64,000 nt of DNA from Mesocentrotus franciscanus (GCA_037976565.1 CP137667.1:31920459-31984458); one strand, 5' to 3'; numbered from the stretch's first letter, positions 24,784 to 38,343 are shown. Notes: generated by a model from the sequence alone, not told the origin. Numbers and translations: made by a program.

Positions 24784-25844
24784 AGAATTGAACTGAACAG
24801 AAGTGATGTACGATCTATGATGCTTTGGGATATGTCAAATAAAGCACACTGTTTGCACCTTGATGTATCACAAGAGGGTTGTTTTTAGTCGAGCCATCAC
24901 ACAGTAACAAATCATATCACCAATGTAGAGACCACACCCTTTTTACTCTTTATGTGTGTGCTAATAAGCTAGCTTTAAATCTAAAAAGATTTTGGCATAT
25001 TCTTTTCAATGTATGTCACACATTGAGGCTGAACCCATTGAAGAAAAAAAAGTGATTCAATCTCAATCCATTAAACTTTTAACCTGCTTTGGTCAACTTT
25101 CAAACCATGCATCAAACTCCTTAACTGATTTTTTTTTCACATGTACAATGAAGGACTAAATGGAATAACAATATCAGTGAAAAAAATACATGGGGGCTCG
25201 GGGCGAATTAGCCCCCGAAATGCTAAAAAGAGCCCCCGAAAATTTGCATAGAGTTCAATGCAAAACAAATTAAAGAGTGTTATTTTCATGCAAGCAAGCT
25301 TGAAAAGTAGCCCCCGAAATTTTTTAAGTATTTTTTTTCCCTGAATAACATACCCCCAATCTGTTGGCAGTCCAGGATCCCCTCAGTCATGTGTCATGGC
25401 AAAAAAGGTATTAACTGCACACAGATCTAGGTCTACACATTTTCTGGAACTCATTACACATTACACACACACACACACACACAGACAAGCAATTTGGTCT
25501 TACCTTGACTGAAAATCCATCTTTATATTACTGATCCAAGAATTTTAGATAGTCCTCAGCCTAATGCATGGAAAGAAAAGAAGCAAATAAATGGTAATGA
25601 ACATCATCATCTCTTCATGTTTTTGAAATTCAATTCATCTCACATTGCGTTGTTTCATATTATTTCGCACTCATTTCATTACCATGATGCTCAGTGTTTT
25701 TCTCCTCCTATTCCCCTATGTCATTATAAAGTTCCTTTGGTTCTTATAGTACGTCTTTTTCTTATCAAAATCATATTTCCATTTCAAATACACTTTTCCT
25801 TGTCTTTAATTGAATGTTTCCTCCATAACCCTTTCATAATAATA

Positions 25845-26206
25845 ATAGGTATAATAGTTCGTCCTTATATAGCACATTTCAGGACCGCAGGCCCTCTCAA
25901 TGCGCTTTACAGATATATATTATTACCCCGGTCATTGGATTCATGCTTACTCACACATAATGTATGCACATTTTCCACTCCCTGGGGAGCATTCCAGCCA
26001 GTCGCCATTTTACAAGCGCCACTTGCTAATCAAACCACATTAACTTTCATCCTACCGGGTACCCATTTAACACCTGGGTGGAGAGTGGCAAATGTAGATC
26101 AATGTCTTGTCAAAGGACATTAGTGCCGCGGTGGGACTTGATCCGAGGACCTTGTGATCCACAGTGTGGTGACATATCCACTCGTCCACAGCACCTCTAT
26201 GACATA
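25845..26206 (-). mobile_element. tRNA-derived SINE, copy 2 (near full length)
   Basis: This is the longest copy (about 360 bp), minus strand. The head near 26206 reads GGTGCTGTGGACGAGTGGAT with a degenerate B box GGATCAAGTCCC. The body contains the GCGCTTTACA/TATAGCAC block also seen as an isolated fragment at 44165. The 3' end carries an (ATT)n tail (25840-25852), typical of SINE tails copied by LINE machinery. The ORF read across it is not a gene. Confidence 0.8.
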
Positions 26207-26249
26207 GTAAAATACATTTTGGATAAACTTCTGAGAAAAAAAAAACATA

Positions 26250-26326
26250 TTGTCTGTTTGAAGCTAGAAGGGCATTAACTCTGTGATAAAATACGAGTTT
26301 AAAATCCTTCTGGCTCCAAATAGATG
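26250..26326. repeat. 80-nt hairpin family, copy 4
   Basis: Arms TGTTTGAAGCTAGAAGGGCA and AAATCCTTCTGGCTCCAAAT. Confidence 0.65.
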
Positions 26327-27139
26327 GTAAAAATTTAGAAAAGATACAACATTTTATCATTTACTCTACTTGTATACAACATGTAGGTATTCGCTTCATA
26401 CCAATCAAAATGTAATCAAATGCAGGCAGGATCCCCCCTGAAATACAGGTAAGTAAATTTGACCTGCATCAGTGCATAGTCTATGATCAGTGCATGCCTA
26501 ATATTTATCTCCGTGCGTGCCCTATTAACCTCTCCTCATCTTTAACAAACCTTTTTTTAATTAATAAGTGACATATATACTTAGTTACATACATTATTGA
26601 AAATATGTTTGTCTTCTGTTAACTCAACAGTTCAACAAATATTTGTATCTTGAGTGGTCAATTTTATTTATATCATAAATGCAAATTACCTTGAATATAT
26701 GTTTGTTAATTTGTTGCAAATGAATATCCCTGTAAAAAATATGGGGCGGGGGGAATACATTCTTGATATATTTATGGAAAAAGTGTAATAGACAATATCT
26801 TAAAATATACTCATTGATATATGAACATGTAGGTATTAGCTGCATACCAATAAATCTGTACAAGACATGTATATGACAAGACAGGTATGCAAATTTGACC
26901 TGTATGCCAAATATTTTTCTCAGTGCCTACCCTATTAACCTCCCCCTCAGTTGGCAGCGGGAGATATATCCGACAAAGTTTCAAACGACTGACCCAAACA
27001 AATATCACTTTGGAATGGTGATGGTTTCTGACATGGAAAGTGGAGGGGAGGAAGGTAGGGAGGCTTTCAAGGTGGAGGAGTGCAGTCATATTGTGATGTA
27101 TTGACATGTGTGGTAGTAGAGTAGTAGAGATGGCGATTT

Positions 27140-27141
<2 letters not shown>

Positions 27142-27172
<31 letters not shown>
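27142..27172 (+). repeat. (AT)n microsatellite
   Basis: About 15 TA dinucleotides just before the triplet tract. Confidence 0.95.
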
Positions 27173-27174
<2 letters not shown>

Positions 27175-27199
27175 TGCTACGACGACGGTGACAGTAATC

Positions 27200-27475
27200 T
27201 GGTGGCCATGGTAGCGGGATGTAATGAGTGGTAGTGGAAGTGGTTTATAATGATGGTTGTCAATGATGATGATGATGGTGGTGGTGATGGTGATGGTAAA
27301 GGTGATGATGATGATGATGGTGGTGGTGGTAGTGATGATGATGATGATGGTGGTGGTGGTAGTGATGATGATGATGATGATGGTTATGATGACGATGATG
27401 ATGATGTTGTTGTTCATTATGGTGATAATGAGGGTGATTATGACGACGACGATGATAGCGATGATGACCATTTCA
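27200..27475 (+). repeat. (GAT/GGT)n triplet tract
   Basis: Mixed GAT and GGT triplets; Asp/Gly and Met/Val ORFs arise in register and are artefacts. Confidence 0.95.
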
Positions 27476-28216
27476 TAATTAAGTTGGTGAATAGAATAAT
27501 AATGAAGAGGGTCCTGATAATGGAAATAATGATTGTTATGTAATGACTCTGTGAATAATTATCCTGTTTAATTTGTTCACTCAGATACCAGCAATTAATT
27601 GTTTCCTATCTCCATCGTATCACTCATCACTATAATCACTCACAATACTCTTTCCATCCACTACATAAACAAGAGCATCAATTAAACCACCACCGCATGC
27701 TGCTATGACAAATGCCTCGAGCACAGGACAGAATCACAAACAATCTCAGAACAAAATTCAATATTTCTAACTTTGTATTCATGAATCATTTTCTTATCAC
27801 CTGGTTTCAGGCTAATGCCCCAAGGCATGGTTCATTTCCAGATGTAATTATACGATTCAGTTGTTTCTCAGATCGACTGACCATCAATTCAAGAGAAAAC
27901 AAGGTGTAAGACATGCTAAGTCATCAGTACCAAGCGCAATCTCATAAAAGATCTGATTATGGTGATGATGTCATCAATAAAAAGGGGCGGGGCAGACATC
28001 TGTTTTAATCTGAACGGGGGCAGGTGAAACAATGTAATGGCACTCCCACAAACAAGAGGGGAATACATGCATGATTCATACAAACTATTTCTTCATTAGT
28101 TAATTGGAATCTTAAAGAATTTGAGGACTCTAGAGTTCTACGCCATTCCATTGCCTGGGCAGGCTGGGTGGTTCCTAAATTACAAGCTGAGGGGAATGAC
28201 AGAATTCAATACAAAA

Positions 28217-29628
28217 ACAAGTGAAACGCTCTCGGCGGTCTCGCCTGCATTACGCAATTCGGCATTACGCAATTCGATATGATGAAAAGTTGAGGTTGGG
28301 ACATTATTTTTATAGGCGGGGTGGCCCATTTGCAGACCCCCGAAAATGAAATCCTCTGAATATAATAAGCATTTTGAAGTGAATATTGATTACGAATCAT
28401 CAGAATAATTATTTACTGTATCATAAGAATACAATATAATGAGATTTAGTGTATGGGTAAGACTACAAATGTTTCAATGCTTGTCAGTAATTTACAAATA
28501 AAGTTATCTAATAAACTTTTTAAGAAAAGAGGATTTTTCAGCACTTTGTGTAAAAACAATTGGAAGGTAGAACCCATCTACATCACATCACGTCTCATTA
28601 GCATAATGAGAACATTATTATGAGATATACTCCAATATATATTATCCAAACATCAATATTGTCACCTAGCTGTAACTGATCATGTACATACTAGGCCTGG
28701 GATCGAATACTAAAATTACTATTAGAATATTCATGGGAAAGTACTTGAATGATTCGAATATTTACTTTCATGAAATATGAAAAAATAACAACAATTTATT
28801 TATTAATTCTCATATTAAATTTTGATAACATAATCCAAGTCTACTGACCTAAAATGACCTTTGACCTTGACTTTGTGACCTGGAATTTGTGTCACATGAT
28901 TTGTGATACTTGATAGCCCTTGGGTACAAGTTTCATGGAATTTGAACAAACACTTTTGAAATTATGCTAAAATTTCAAAATCTTGATGTTGATGCCACAA
29001 CAAAGTCTAAGTTTCCAGACCTGAAATGACATTTGACCTTTACTTTGTCACCTAAAAGACTAATAACATGATTGGTGATACTTGATAACCCTTATGTTCA
29101 AGTTTCATGGAATAGGAATGTATACTTTCAAAATTATGATAACAATTAAAAAATCTTAGCCTGATGCCACAACATAGTTAAGTTTGTTGACCTGAAATGA
29201 CCTTTGACCTTGACCTAGTGGGCTGAAATTCTACTCACATGATTGGGGATACTTGATAACCCTTTAGTCTAAGTTTCATTGAATAAGAACTTATACTTTC
29301 AAAATTATATTACAAATTCAAAAACTTAACCTCAGGTTAAGTTTTTGATGATGATGCCACAACATAGTCTAAGTTTGTTGACCTGAAATGACCTTTGACC
29401 TTGACTTTGTGACCTGAAATTTTCCTCACATGATTGGGGATACTTGATAACCCTTTAGTCCAAGTTTCATTTAATAGGACCTTATACTTTCAAAATTATA
29501 TTAACAATTCAAAAACTTAACCTTAGGTTAAGTTTTGATGTTGACGCCGTCGCCGTCGCCGCCGTCGCCGCCATCACCGGAAAAGCGGCGCCTATGTCTC
29601 GCTTTTTGCTATGCAGGCGAGACAAAAA
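28217..29628 (+). mobile_element. Large non-autonomous element with tandem core, copy C
   Basis: The most complete copy: four core units (28840, 29000, 29175, 29365), the GCCGTCGCC tract and the full right end. A roughly 350-bp insertion (28416-28765, ending GATTCGAATATTTAC) separates the left end from the core. The left end also carries a short local duplication of TACGCAATTCG. Confidence 0.7.
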
Positions 29629-30469
29629 TCAAATTCAAATTCAAAATAATAATTAGATTAAAATTTATAATGCATTTATTATGACTAACTCTAACAAATA
29701 TATCTATTTACTAGATGAGTATTATCAAAGGCATTCTATGCTATTGTTGTCATCCACGGACACATAATCATACTTCCTATCACAGGTCTTTTGACTTATT
29801 TAAACATCTTTTTCAAAGATAAATTGTGTCTTTGAGGTGACCAATCAAGATACTTTGAAAAAGAATAGCTATGTCAAGTTACAACATTAAAAGCAACATA
29901 TAAGATTGAAATTATTCAAAATAAGGGTCTGGATGTCTAGAATACTGCCTTTGATTACACTTGCATCATCACCCAATAAAGGCCGATCACACCAATTATT
30001 TCTCAAATATTGAATCATAAACATGTCCGAAAACCCGATGCCGCACTTTACGACTCCCTAATAGACAGAATAAATTCAATTGTCTGCAAATTACAAGGAC
30101 TGATGCTATCTCAATAATGTACCAAGTGGTTGGAGTGCGATAGTTTGGATGGATGTTTTCGTGGAGGAGTGAGCTTGGTTAGCAGAGTAAATTAAATCAG
30201 TGAAACACGGGTAGATGCATGTGTGTAATTTCAGGGTAGATTGGTGTCTATGTGACCAAGAGATCTCAATTATTTCCTGTAGCAAGGAGAGAATGGTGTA
30301 AAACAGGGTGTGGATAGGAATATTGGGGAGAATATGAAAAAAACATAAGCGATGCTTATTTTAAAATCTATCTTAACCCCCTGGAGAGATGCAGACATTT
30401 AATTTCTTACATTCAATATAGATGAAAACCAACAACAAAACAAAAGCAAAAACAAAAAGATGTCAGTGA

Positions 30470-30865
30470 TATAGGGAAAGTAAGAGTGAGAGAGGGAGAG
30501 AAAGAAAGAGAATGAGAAGAAAGGGAATGTCAAATATCCGGAATTGGGGAGAGAGAGAGGAGAGAAACAGAGAGAGAGAGAGAGAGATAGAAGAGGGAGA
30601 GGAAAGGAGGGAGAGGAAAGGAAGGAGGGAGGGAGAGAGGGTGGGAGGGATGGAGAGAGAGAGAGAGAGGGAGAAGGGGGAGAAAGGAAAGGAAGGAGGG
30701 AGGGAGGGAGGGAGAGATATATAGGGAGAGAGAGAGAAGAGGGAGGAAGTGAGGGAAAGGGAGGAGGGAGAGAGAGAGAAGAAGGAGGGAATGAGAGAGA
30801 GAGAAGACGGAGGGAGTGAGAGAGAGAGGGAGAGAGATAGAAGAGGGAGAGAGAAAGAGAATGCC
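30470..30865 (+). repeat. GA-rich tract
   Basis: GAGAGA and GGAGG mixtures; duplicate flank words ATGTCAAATATCCGGAATT and ATGCCAAACATACAAAATTA suggest internal duplication. Confidence 0.9.
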
Positions 30866-32389
30866 AAACATACAAAATTAGGAGTGAGAAAGGGGGAAGA
30901 GGATTGGGTGTATGTTGTCATCCATTGGGGATAGTTGTTGAGAGACCCAAACTTTCTGTGAAGTGCCCCCTCTAGTGTCTAAATACAGTATACCCAATGA
31001 TCTGCAGTCATCAGATAGGTGCTGTGGCAATTTTTAGAATCGAAAGTGTTACTTCATGAAAATCTTCTATATTCTAGGTAGCTGGCATTTCATTATTCAA
31101 AGTAATAAATCAAGTTCCATTTCATGATAGATGTGATATAAATTCACATCTAACAATAAATATGTCAATGTATTTCAACAAATATTTCGAACAATCAAGA
31201 GTTCATGTTTTTACTGACGGATATATACAGTGTATTTCATTTAATCTTTACATTTGTTTGCCTTTCCTCTTTGGACTATTCGACTCCAACTATACACGAT
31301 AAAATAAAAAGCATATTCTCTAATATAATTTTCATCATTATTTTGCCAAATAAAAGACATAAAAGTAGGAAAACAACTTCCTCTTCAAACTGCAAATAAT
31401 AAATGTTTGGAGATGAAAAACTTTTCCTTATTCATGTGGATGTTGTGCTTTCATGCTGTACCCTATGGAGCATTCAGTCACAGCTTTCATTTTAATGAGA
31501 AGGGAACAAATAAATGGTAATCACATTACAGTCAACTAAAAATGATGGCAGCATATTTATGTGGATAGTTTTTCATTTCTCATACAGGTATGAGAGTCAC
31601 AAAGATACAGAAAGATGCAAGTACTCATGGCACAATGTTGTTTGGCGCCATCTACTGACAACTGTCATCATAGTTTTTTCCTCATACATACCAGTAGAAG
31701 TGAAGAAATATTTTTTGTTTTTTTGATGAATGTATATCACTCTCTATATCATCATCAAAAAGAAGATGATGAATAATGTCTTGAAACATAAACCCCTATT
31801 CACTTGAAATTGGGAGTATAGGTAGATGTCACAAGTCCATCAGAAAATCATGAAAGGATCTAAATATCAACATTTATATAATAGGGTGATTAGGAGGGAG
31901 GAACAATTAATATAACTATTATTGTTCATATGCATTCATTTTACAGTACCAGATTTGTTTGTTACATTTATACATTTCTTTTTTATCATGGTTTGTAAAA
32001 TACTGATGAAATGAAACAAAATGAAATTCTTCATTTTTAAAATCTTTATTTTAAATAACTGACTGTCTGGAAACAAATCACCTACATTATAAATGTATAC
32101 ACTTAACTTCCCTAAAATTATATTTCTTACAAAAAAAACAAGTTGAGGATTCAAATTGTAGTTCAATATCCCATTATTTCAATGTAAAGGACAATGCACT
32201 GCGAGAAGCCATCACATCGGTCACTTGCATGTATCAAACATGAAAGCTCTGTAACCGATGAGATAATGGACGCTTGTATCATCGCTGTTTTAGTGATTAT
32301 CAGCCTCATCACAGCTCTGCTTCACTTCTAATAACCTCCAATCACTCAACATCCTAGCCCGGTATACAGGCGGAATGAGTTGCCCTTTT

Positions 32390-32745
32390 GGCGGCGGTGG
32401 TGGTGGTGGCAGCGGTGGTTTTAGTGATGGTGATGGTTGTGATGGTGATGAGAATGATAGTGACTGTGGTAGTATAATCATGATAATAGGGTAGTGGTAG
32501 TGGTGGTGATGGTGGTGGTATTAATGATGATGGTGGTGATAGTGATGGTGGTGGTAGTGGTAATGATGAAGGAGGATGGTAGTGGTAGTTGTGGTTGTGA
32601 TAGTAGAGGTGGCGATGGTGGCAATGATGTTGATGGTAATGGTGGCGGTGGTGGTGGTGGTGGTAATATTGGTGGTGGGGATGATGGTGGTGGTGATGAA
32701 AGTGATGATGATGATAATATTAGTCAGGGAAACGATGACGGTGAC
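32390..32745 (+). repeat. (GGT/GAT)n triplet tract
   Basis: Similar to the tract at 27200; interrupted. ORFs are artefacts. Confidence 0.95.
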
Positions 32746-33107
32746 AATCATCCATCTTAAATAAATCTGCAGTGTAGATAAAGTAAGGCATTGGTAAACT
32801 ATGTGTGCACCTTCCAGACTCATTTCTTTAAATTACCGTAAGCATCACAAAATGTCTTCTTCATGGAAATCAAGCTCTTTGTAACTCTCCACCAGACCCT
32901 ACAACCCACTCTTCCGAGTCAAACATGGATATGGCTTTGACTGGATAAAAAGCAACCATGTGCTTCAGAGGTTATCTCGATCATCTTCCATATTTTATGA
33001 TAATAGGTAGGTTTACAAGTACTGTACACTCGATGACCATTCCATAACCTCTCTTCAGGTGGCAAATCATTTGGAAAATTAGGATTCAAGACCAGTCATC
33101 ACACCAA

Positions 33108-33503
33108 GGGTGCGTTTATCGTGCAATTTTTTGCCTAGAATCAGCGTTTTCAAACGTCTTTCAGGCAAATTTTTAAGGTGATAGACGCAAAGCCTTCTTC
33201 AAACGTCTTTAGATATGGGCATATTGTAACGCCGAAAAAAGTGCGTTTTTAATGTGACATACAGCCAGAATCACGTTTCTGAGAGATGATTATTACGCAA
33301 AGCTGTTTTGAACCACACATACAAATCGGACCTTCCCAGGCTAATCTGCTTCCTGGGTCAAACAGCGCAAAGCAGCTGCGCAGAGACAAGGCCTTTAATT
33401 TGAATCATGAAGAGTCGATAAACGCGACACGTTCGTATAGTGGGGTTCGATATGTACATATAGAAATGCTGATTCTGAGTGGCAAGACACGATAAACGCA
33501 CCC
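33108..33503. mobile_element. MITE with perfect 16-bp inverted ends
   Basis: 396 bp from GGGTGCGTTTATCGTG to its exact complement CACGATAAACGCACCC. No coding sequence. The outer motif GGGTGCGTT is shared with the element at 48674, which suggests related transposases. Confidence 0.8.
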
Positions 33504-33818
33504 AAAGATAGCTTAAGAACTGATGATGCCAATATAGATCACACAAAAAAACACAAAAGCAGAGAGCAATTTAGATCTGGAACCTCTGAAAAAAGGTATG
33601 ATAAATCATTATGAGGATATGTTGTTTTTATAATGGTAGAACCTACATGTAAATGTGCTCTCATGAACATTTAACTTCTTTTTTTAAAATACCAATTAAC
33701 AAAGCCACACTGTAGATTGGGGGGACAGTGCTACATGTATTTGACTTTGGGAATTACATAGTTATGTAGAAGTATCAAGTTCATATAAATTGTTTGTCAC
33801 ATAAAATTTAAAGACTGT

Positions 33819-34197
33819 TTAAACCATTGAAGTAGGCCGAATCTGAGATGCATGGCCCTACATGTTATCAGCGTCTGTGATATGGTGTAATATTGAAGCC
33901 CTAACAAAATTGCGCTTTAAAATGATCATGAAGTGCCTAAAAAAAGTAAAAATCTTTGAGTGACCAGTTTTACCATACTCATTTTCCCCAATAGGCTGTA
34001 GTGTTATAAAAACCGTTGGGAAAATGATTTTTGAAATTTTGAATTCCAATCATAAATACATTGATAATCAGATGGACAATCGGCTTGTAAACGTCATGGG
34101 ATTCCTGACTGACCTAAAGGTTTATAATCATGATTGCAGCATGAGCTAAATTCAGGATTTTGTTTAGAATCTGAGACAAAGATACCCAATCCCTAAA
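33819..34197 (+). mobile_element. TTAA MITE family 4, copy 1
   Basis: About 380 bp, matching 41507-41841 and the reverse of 45030-45420 (blocks ATCTGAGATGCATGGCCC, GATATGGTGTAATATTGAAG, GATAATCAGA). The left TTAA is present at 33819; the right end has decayed to CCCTAAAC. Confidence 0.65.
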
Positions 34198-34990
34198 CAG
34201 ACAAAAAGGGAAGAAAAAAAAGGGTTCATGCACATGGCATGGAACTATAGTGATCTTGACGGTCCGACAGTGTGAACAGTGTTTAACCCTGACCTCAATG
34301 ACCCTCCGATGTAAGAACACAGCATGGCATCTACATTAATATGGCGACTTATCATAAAATCTCCTGAATAATCAAGAATGAATATATGCTGATAATTCAA
34401 TATTATATTAGATTAATAGACACATTATGAAAGTACATTTTACACAGATTTACAGCACTGTGGGCAATAGCTTAGGGCTACATGTAAGTATTGATATAAA
34501 CCTAATGACATTCATTAGTGCAACAAACAAAAAAAACAACAACAACAAAAGTATTGATATAAACCTGAATGAGAGGCCAGTGCCTTCTTGGTTGAATAAT
34601 AATTTCAGTTAATTAAGACAGCAGTTAAAGAGTTAAATGGGAGTGCAATAAACTAAAAAAAAAGTGCTTTAGGAGCTACAACTTTTGAAACCAAAATATA
34701 ACACTCTTAACATGTTACTGAAGATCTTTCTGTATGAAATTATATACAAGAGGTACTCCTTTATAAAAAACTGGACATTTACAAAATTAAATTTTCCAAA
34801 TTTAAACAAAAATAAAATAGTTATATGCAAGAGCAATCATGAAGAGGCCAATTTGTGTGGTGATCTAATCAACATTCTTTTAAACTTTAATACACTGTCT
34901 TTCACAGTTTTTTTTACTCCCATTATTATTTGTTTTATTGTATAGGATGCCCTTGTACAAAATCCTGGAAGTGCCCTGCAAATTGATTTT

Positions 34991-35335
34991 AATTGATCAC
35001 AAGTTTAATACTTTCATATTTTACAGCAAATTTTCCTCAAACATTCACTGATTTTTTTTCCTCTGATATCGCTGTATTTATTCAAACAACTTTATGCTAG
35101 GGTGGTCTTCTCCTTTTCAAGGAAGCACAACTTTGGTGGACTGGTTTTGTTTTGGGTGTGTGTGTATAGGAGGCTGTAATTATAATTGATCACAAGTTTT
35201 AAACTTTCTTATTTTTCATAAAATTTTCCTCAAATATTAAATGATTTCTTTCTCAAATATTGCTGCATTCATTCAAACCAACTTTATGCTAGGGTGGTCT
35301 TCTCCTTATAAAGAAAACAAATCTTTGGTGGAAAT
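34991..35335 (+). repeat. Tandem duplication, about 190-bp units
   Basis: TTGATCACAAGTTT, AAATTTTCCTCAAA, and TTTATGCTAGGGTGGTCTTC occur in order in both units (34991-35150 and 35182-35335), separated by a GT-rich spacer. Confidence 0.8.
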
Positions 35336-35516
35336 ACAACTGTCCTATTCTCAACATGGATGAGAAGCTACTCAAAAGATTCTCTCTTCAAAACAAACCC
35401 ACACCACCTTCTCAATCTAAATAAATGCTTGTAAACTGACAGTGATATGAGAGACAGGTTGACTGTAAACAAACTGACAACCGTATCATGACTGCATGCA
35501 AAGTGCTTCTAACATA

Positions 35517-35597
35517 TCGTCTGTTGACAGCCAGAAGGGGCGTTAACTCCGTGTGACAGTTGTGTAAGTTAATGCCCTTATGGCTCCAAGCAGATTA
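35517..35597. repeat. 80-nt hairpin family, copy 5
   Basis: Arms CAGCCAGAAGGGGCGTTAAC and GTTAATGCCCTTATGGCTCC. Confidence 0.7.
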
Positions 35598-35599
35598 TA

Positions 35600-38270
35600 A
35601 ATGTGTTCGCACTGGACTATAAGTTCTTTGGTCTTAACACATTCCTGTAAAACAAGAAAAGTTAATCAGAATGTATTAAAACAGAGCTAAATTACAGAGC
35701 CCAAATTGATAGGCCTATGTTTCATTTGAATCTGTAACTTCTATTCCTATTACAAGTTTTGACATTAATATTAATACAAGTCTGGGACACACAGCCTCCC
35801 AAAAAAAAAAGTGCCCTGAACCCTACAATTTCATAATGTGTAGGCCTACAGCTTGTTGGACCTCAGATCATCCCCCCCCCCTGAAAAATAAAAATAATTG
35901 ATAAATAAATCTATTTAGAGCCCCAGGAAAAGGTTAGTATGAGGCCTCAGTAATGATATTAGGCTCAAACCCTTTCTCTTTAGAACATTGATAATACCTG
36001 TCCGATCTTCCTATGGTTATTTTTTTGTCTTCCTCACAGAAGAGACTCTGTTCTGCTAACTATTACCACATGATCACAACCTGTTTGAAGAAGGAATATG
36101 ATTGTCATCTGTCTCTCACGAGAGCAAGGGTGACACTCCTCAGGTCCTCATGGTCCTCAGGTAAACATCTTTCTGTATAGAGTTCAAAGGGACTGTAGCC
36201 CAGATAGGTGGATTCCTGACTAGGGGCAGATTCAGAATTTTGTAAGGGGGGGGGGGGGCATATATTTCTTTAAAACATTTCTTATATTTCTTAAAGACAA
36301 GCACAACAAAAAGAAGTAAAATGTAAACAGAAAGGGTCATCAGGGGAAGGTGTGCCTTTTAACTCCAGTATTCTCTGACTAGCAGATATTGAATGAAGGT
36401 CATTACTTCGTTATGTCCTAACATTTCTTTCAAACTTTTGCAGTGACAGTGACATCTACTTGCCAGAATGTTACCCCAAAATAATGAATTCAATTTGATT
36501 AAAATAAATCCACAAACACTGCAGTTTAATATTCATCACCTTTTACCTTACACCTGTAGCCTGGTATAATTTTAGGTCCACTTTTTCCCATCTTTAACAC
36601 GTATGTTTCTTTATCGTTCTCTTCCTCTTTCTCTTCCTTTTTTTTTTCTTTCTCCTATTCCTCTTTTTCTTGCATGTCCTCATTCCATTAACTTCTTTAC
36701 AGTTTCCAATGTACAGTCAAACCTGTCTATAGTGACCGCCCAAGGGAAACACACAAAGTGGTCTTTGTAGACAGGTTCCTTTAGTACATGTTTCAATGAG
36801 AAACCATTTTCAAGGGAAACAACAAATGTGGTCTTTGTAGACAGGTGGGCAGGTGGTCACTAAAGCAGGTTTGACTGTATTCTTATTCATGGCAGGAGGG
36901 GGGACCAGATATTGTGTTAAAGGGTTTAGAGAAATGAGACTATAAACATATGTCTGATGTGTGTTTATCTGCCCTGAGGGGGTGGGTGTGGTAAGAAGAT
37001 CATGGTCCTGGACCAGGAGGAGACTGAGTTCAATGCACAATATGACCTCAAATGAGGTCGTGACCTTAGTGGGGTCAACGACCTCCATCATAAACAAACT
37101 TAGCCCACATACACTAGTCTTGTACTCAGGCTCCAAATCAATTTGCACATTTTCAGAAACCATTTTGTTGAACTAAAAAAAAGAAAGTGTTCATGTAAAA
37201 GAAATGCATATTCCATGTATTCATTATAAATAATGTGACGCATTCGCCCTGCATTTTCAATAATAAAACATTACCTTGGCTTTTTCTCTTTTCTACTTTT
37301 TGTATAATATCTACACAATTGTATATACTATTACACGTACTTCCTTTGTTAATAATCATGATTGTTTAATAGTAAAGTGATATTGAAACAAACATCAAAA
37401 TCACTCTGAGGAAATTGCACAACAGCAAATTCCAGAAGATCTTCCATCAGCAACAACAAAATGTTTTTTTTTTAAATCTACATCTGCCCCTTTGAGAGAG
37501 GCTACACCATCCAAAGATTCCAATCTGTCTTATCCAATATATCAATCTCTCGTTTTAATCAAACCATAGCAATAGCCTGACACTTTAAGTAATGCAGTTA
37601 TTGGGATAATTGGTTTACCCTTTATCTTGTTATCATCATATACAGGACAGGTATGATTAGTTGCCTGGAGGAAGGCTTCAACAAAGATCTCTATAGAACA
37701 CAGAGCTCCACAGAGTCCACACCAACCTTTTATTTTATTTCACAAGGATCCTGACAGAAATTGTATTGTATTGATGGGCATGTTTTTATTTCAAAATAGG
37801 GGGGGGGGGGTGGTTTTATTTTAAAAAGTACCCTATATTTATGATTTTAATACTCATAGGACTATAACAAAAACTGAAAAATACCACACAAAAACAGGAA
37901 GATCTGCTCAGAGCAAGGAGGCTTCAAACAGAAAATGTTTAAAATTAATGTTCATATCTAAATTTATTATAGTGTTGATGTTGCAATTTCCTCCAAAATT
38001 GGATTGCTTTTGTGAAGTACATGTATGTGGTAGCCTTATTGAATTCTGGGCTGTGTATGCTTCCTTTTGTTCACACTTCAAAAGGGGTCCGGACTGAAAC
38101 TTTCAGGGTATGTAAGACCCTACCATTAACATTTTGAGCACCTGTTAGTAACAAGCCCTGGCTTAATTACCACACATTTACCCCCTAAAATGAAAATCCA
38201 AAAAAAAATCTAACAAATAATACAAAGGTCTCCTGCTCGCAGTGTCAAGCAGTTTAAATTAGCATACATT
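35600..38270. other. Intergenic or intronic
   Basis: G-runs at 36247 and 37800; a minus-strand 117-codon ORF (36810-37163) overlaps the MITE at 36712 and so is unlikely to be a gene. An inverted AGGTCA-type pair (TGACCTCAAATGAGGTCG) lies at 37044. Confidence 0.4.
36712..36879. mobile_element. TACAGTCAAACCTG-ended MITE
   Basis: 168 bp from TACAGTCAAACCTG to its exact complement CAGGTTTGACTGTA. Inside, GTGGTCTTTGTAGACAGGT is present twice. The TA at each end could be part of the target site. Confidence 0.7.
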
Positions 38271-38271
38271 T

Positions 38272-38343
38272 ACTGGGAGCCATAAGGGCATTAACTGATA
38301 TTCTTTCAAACAGTGGTAATGCCCTTCTAGCTCTCTGCAGACT
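38272..38343. repeat. 80-nt hairpin family, copy 6, with further lone arms to 38600
   Basis: Arms GGGAGCCATAAGGGCATTAA and TAATGCCCTTCTAGCTCTCT. Single right arms follow at 38487-38522 and 38572-38600. Confidence 0.6.

Larger units (their letters stand above)
22861..25844. other. Intergenic or intronic, repeats only
   Basis: Apart from the hairpins, MITE and CT tract listed separately, there is (AC)n at 25464-25484 and no supported exon. Confidence 0.45.
29629..33107. other. Intergenic or intronic, repeats only
   Basis: Apart from the GA and triplet tracts listed separately, no supported exon. An acceptor-like site near 32944 (minus) followed by about 21 open codons is too weak to call. Confidence 0.4.

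Noticed and set aside
25617..26123. 168-codon ORF
   Set aside because: The last half lies in the SINE; the first half is AT-rich and hydrophobic with no recognised domain.
32882..32944. Minus-strand exon-like sequence after TTTTTATCCAG
   Set aside because: Only about 21 codons to a stop and no partner exon.
36810..37163. 117-codon minus-strand ORF
   Set aside because: Its start region looks protein-like, but the frame runs into a MITE and no splice site supports it.
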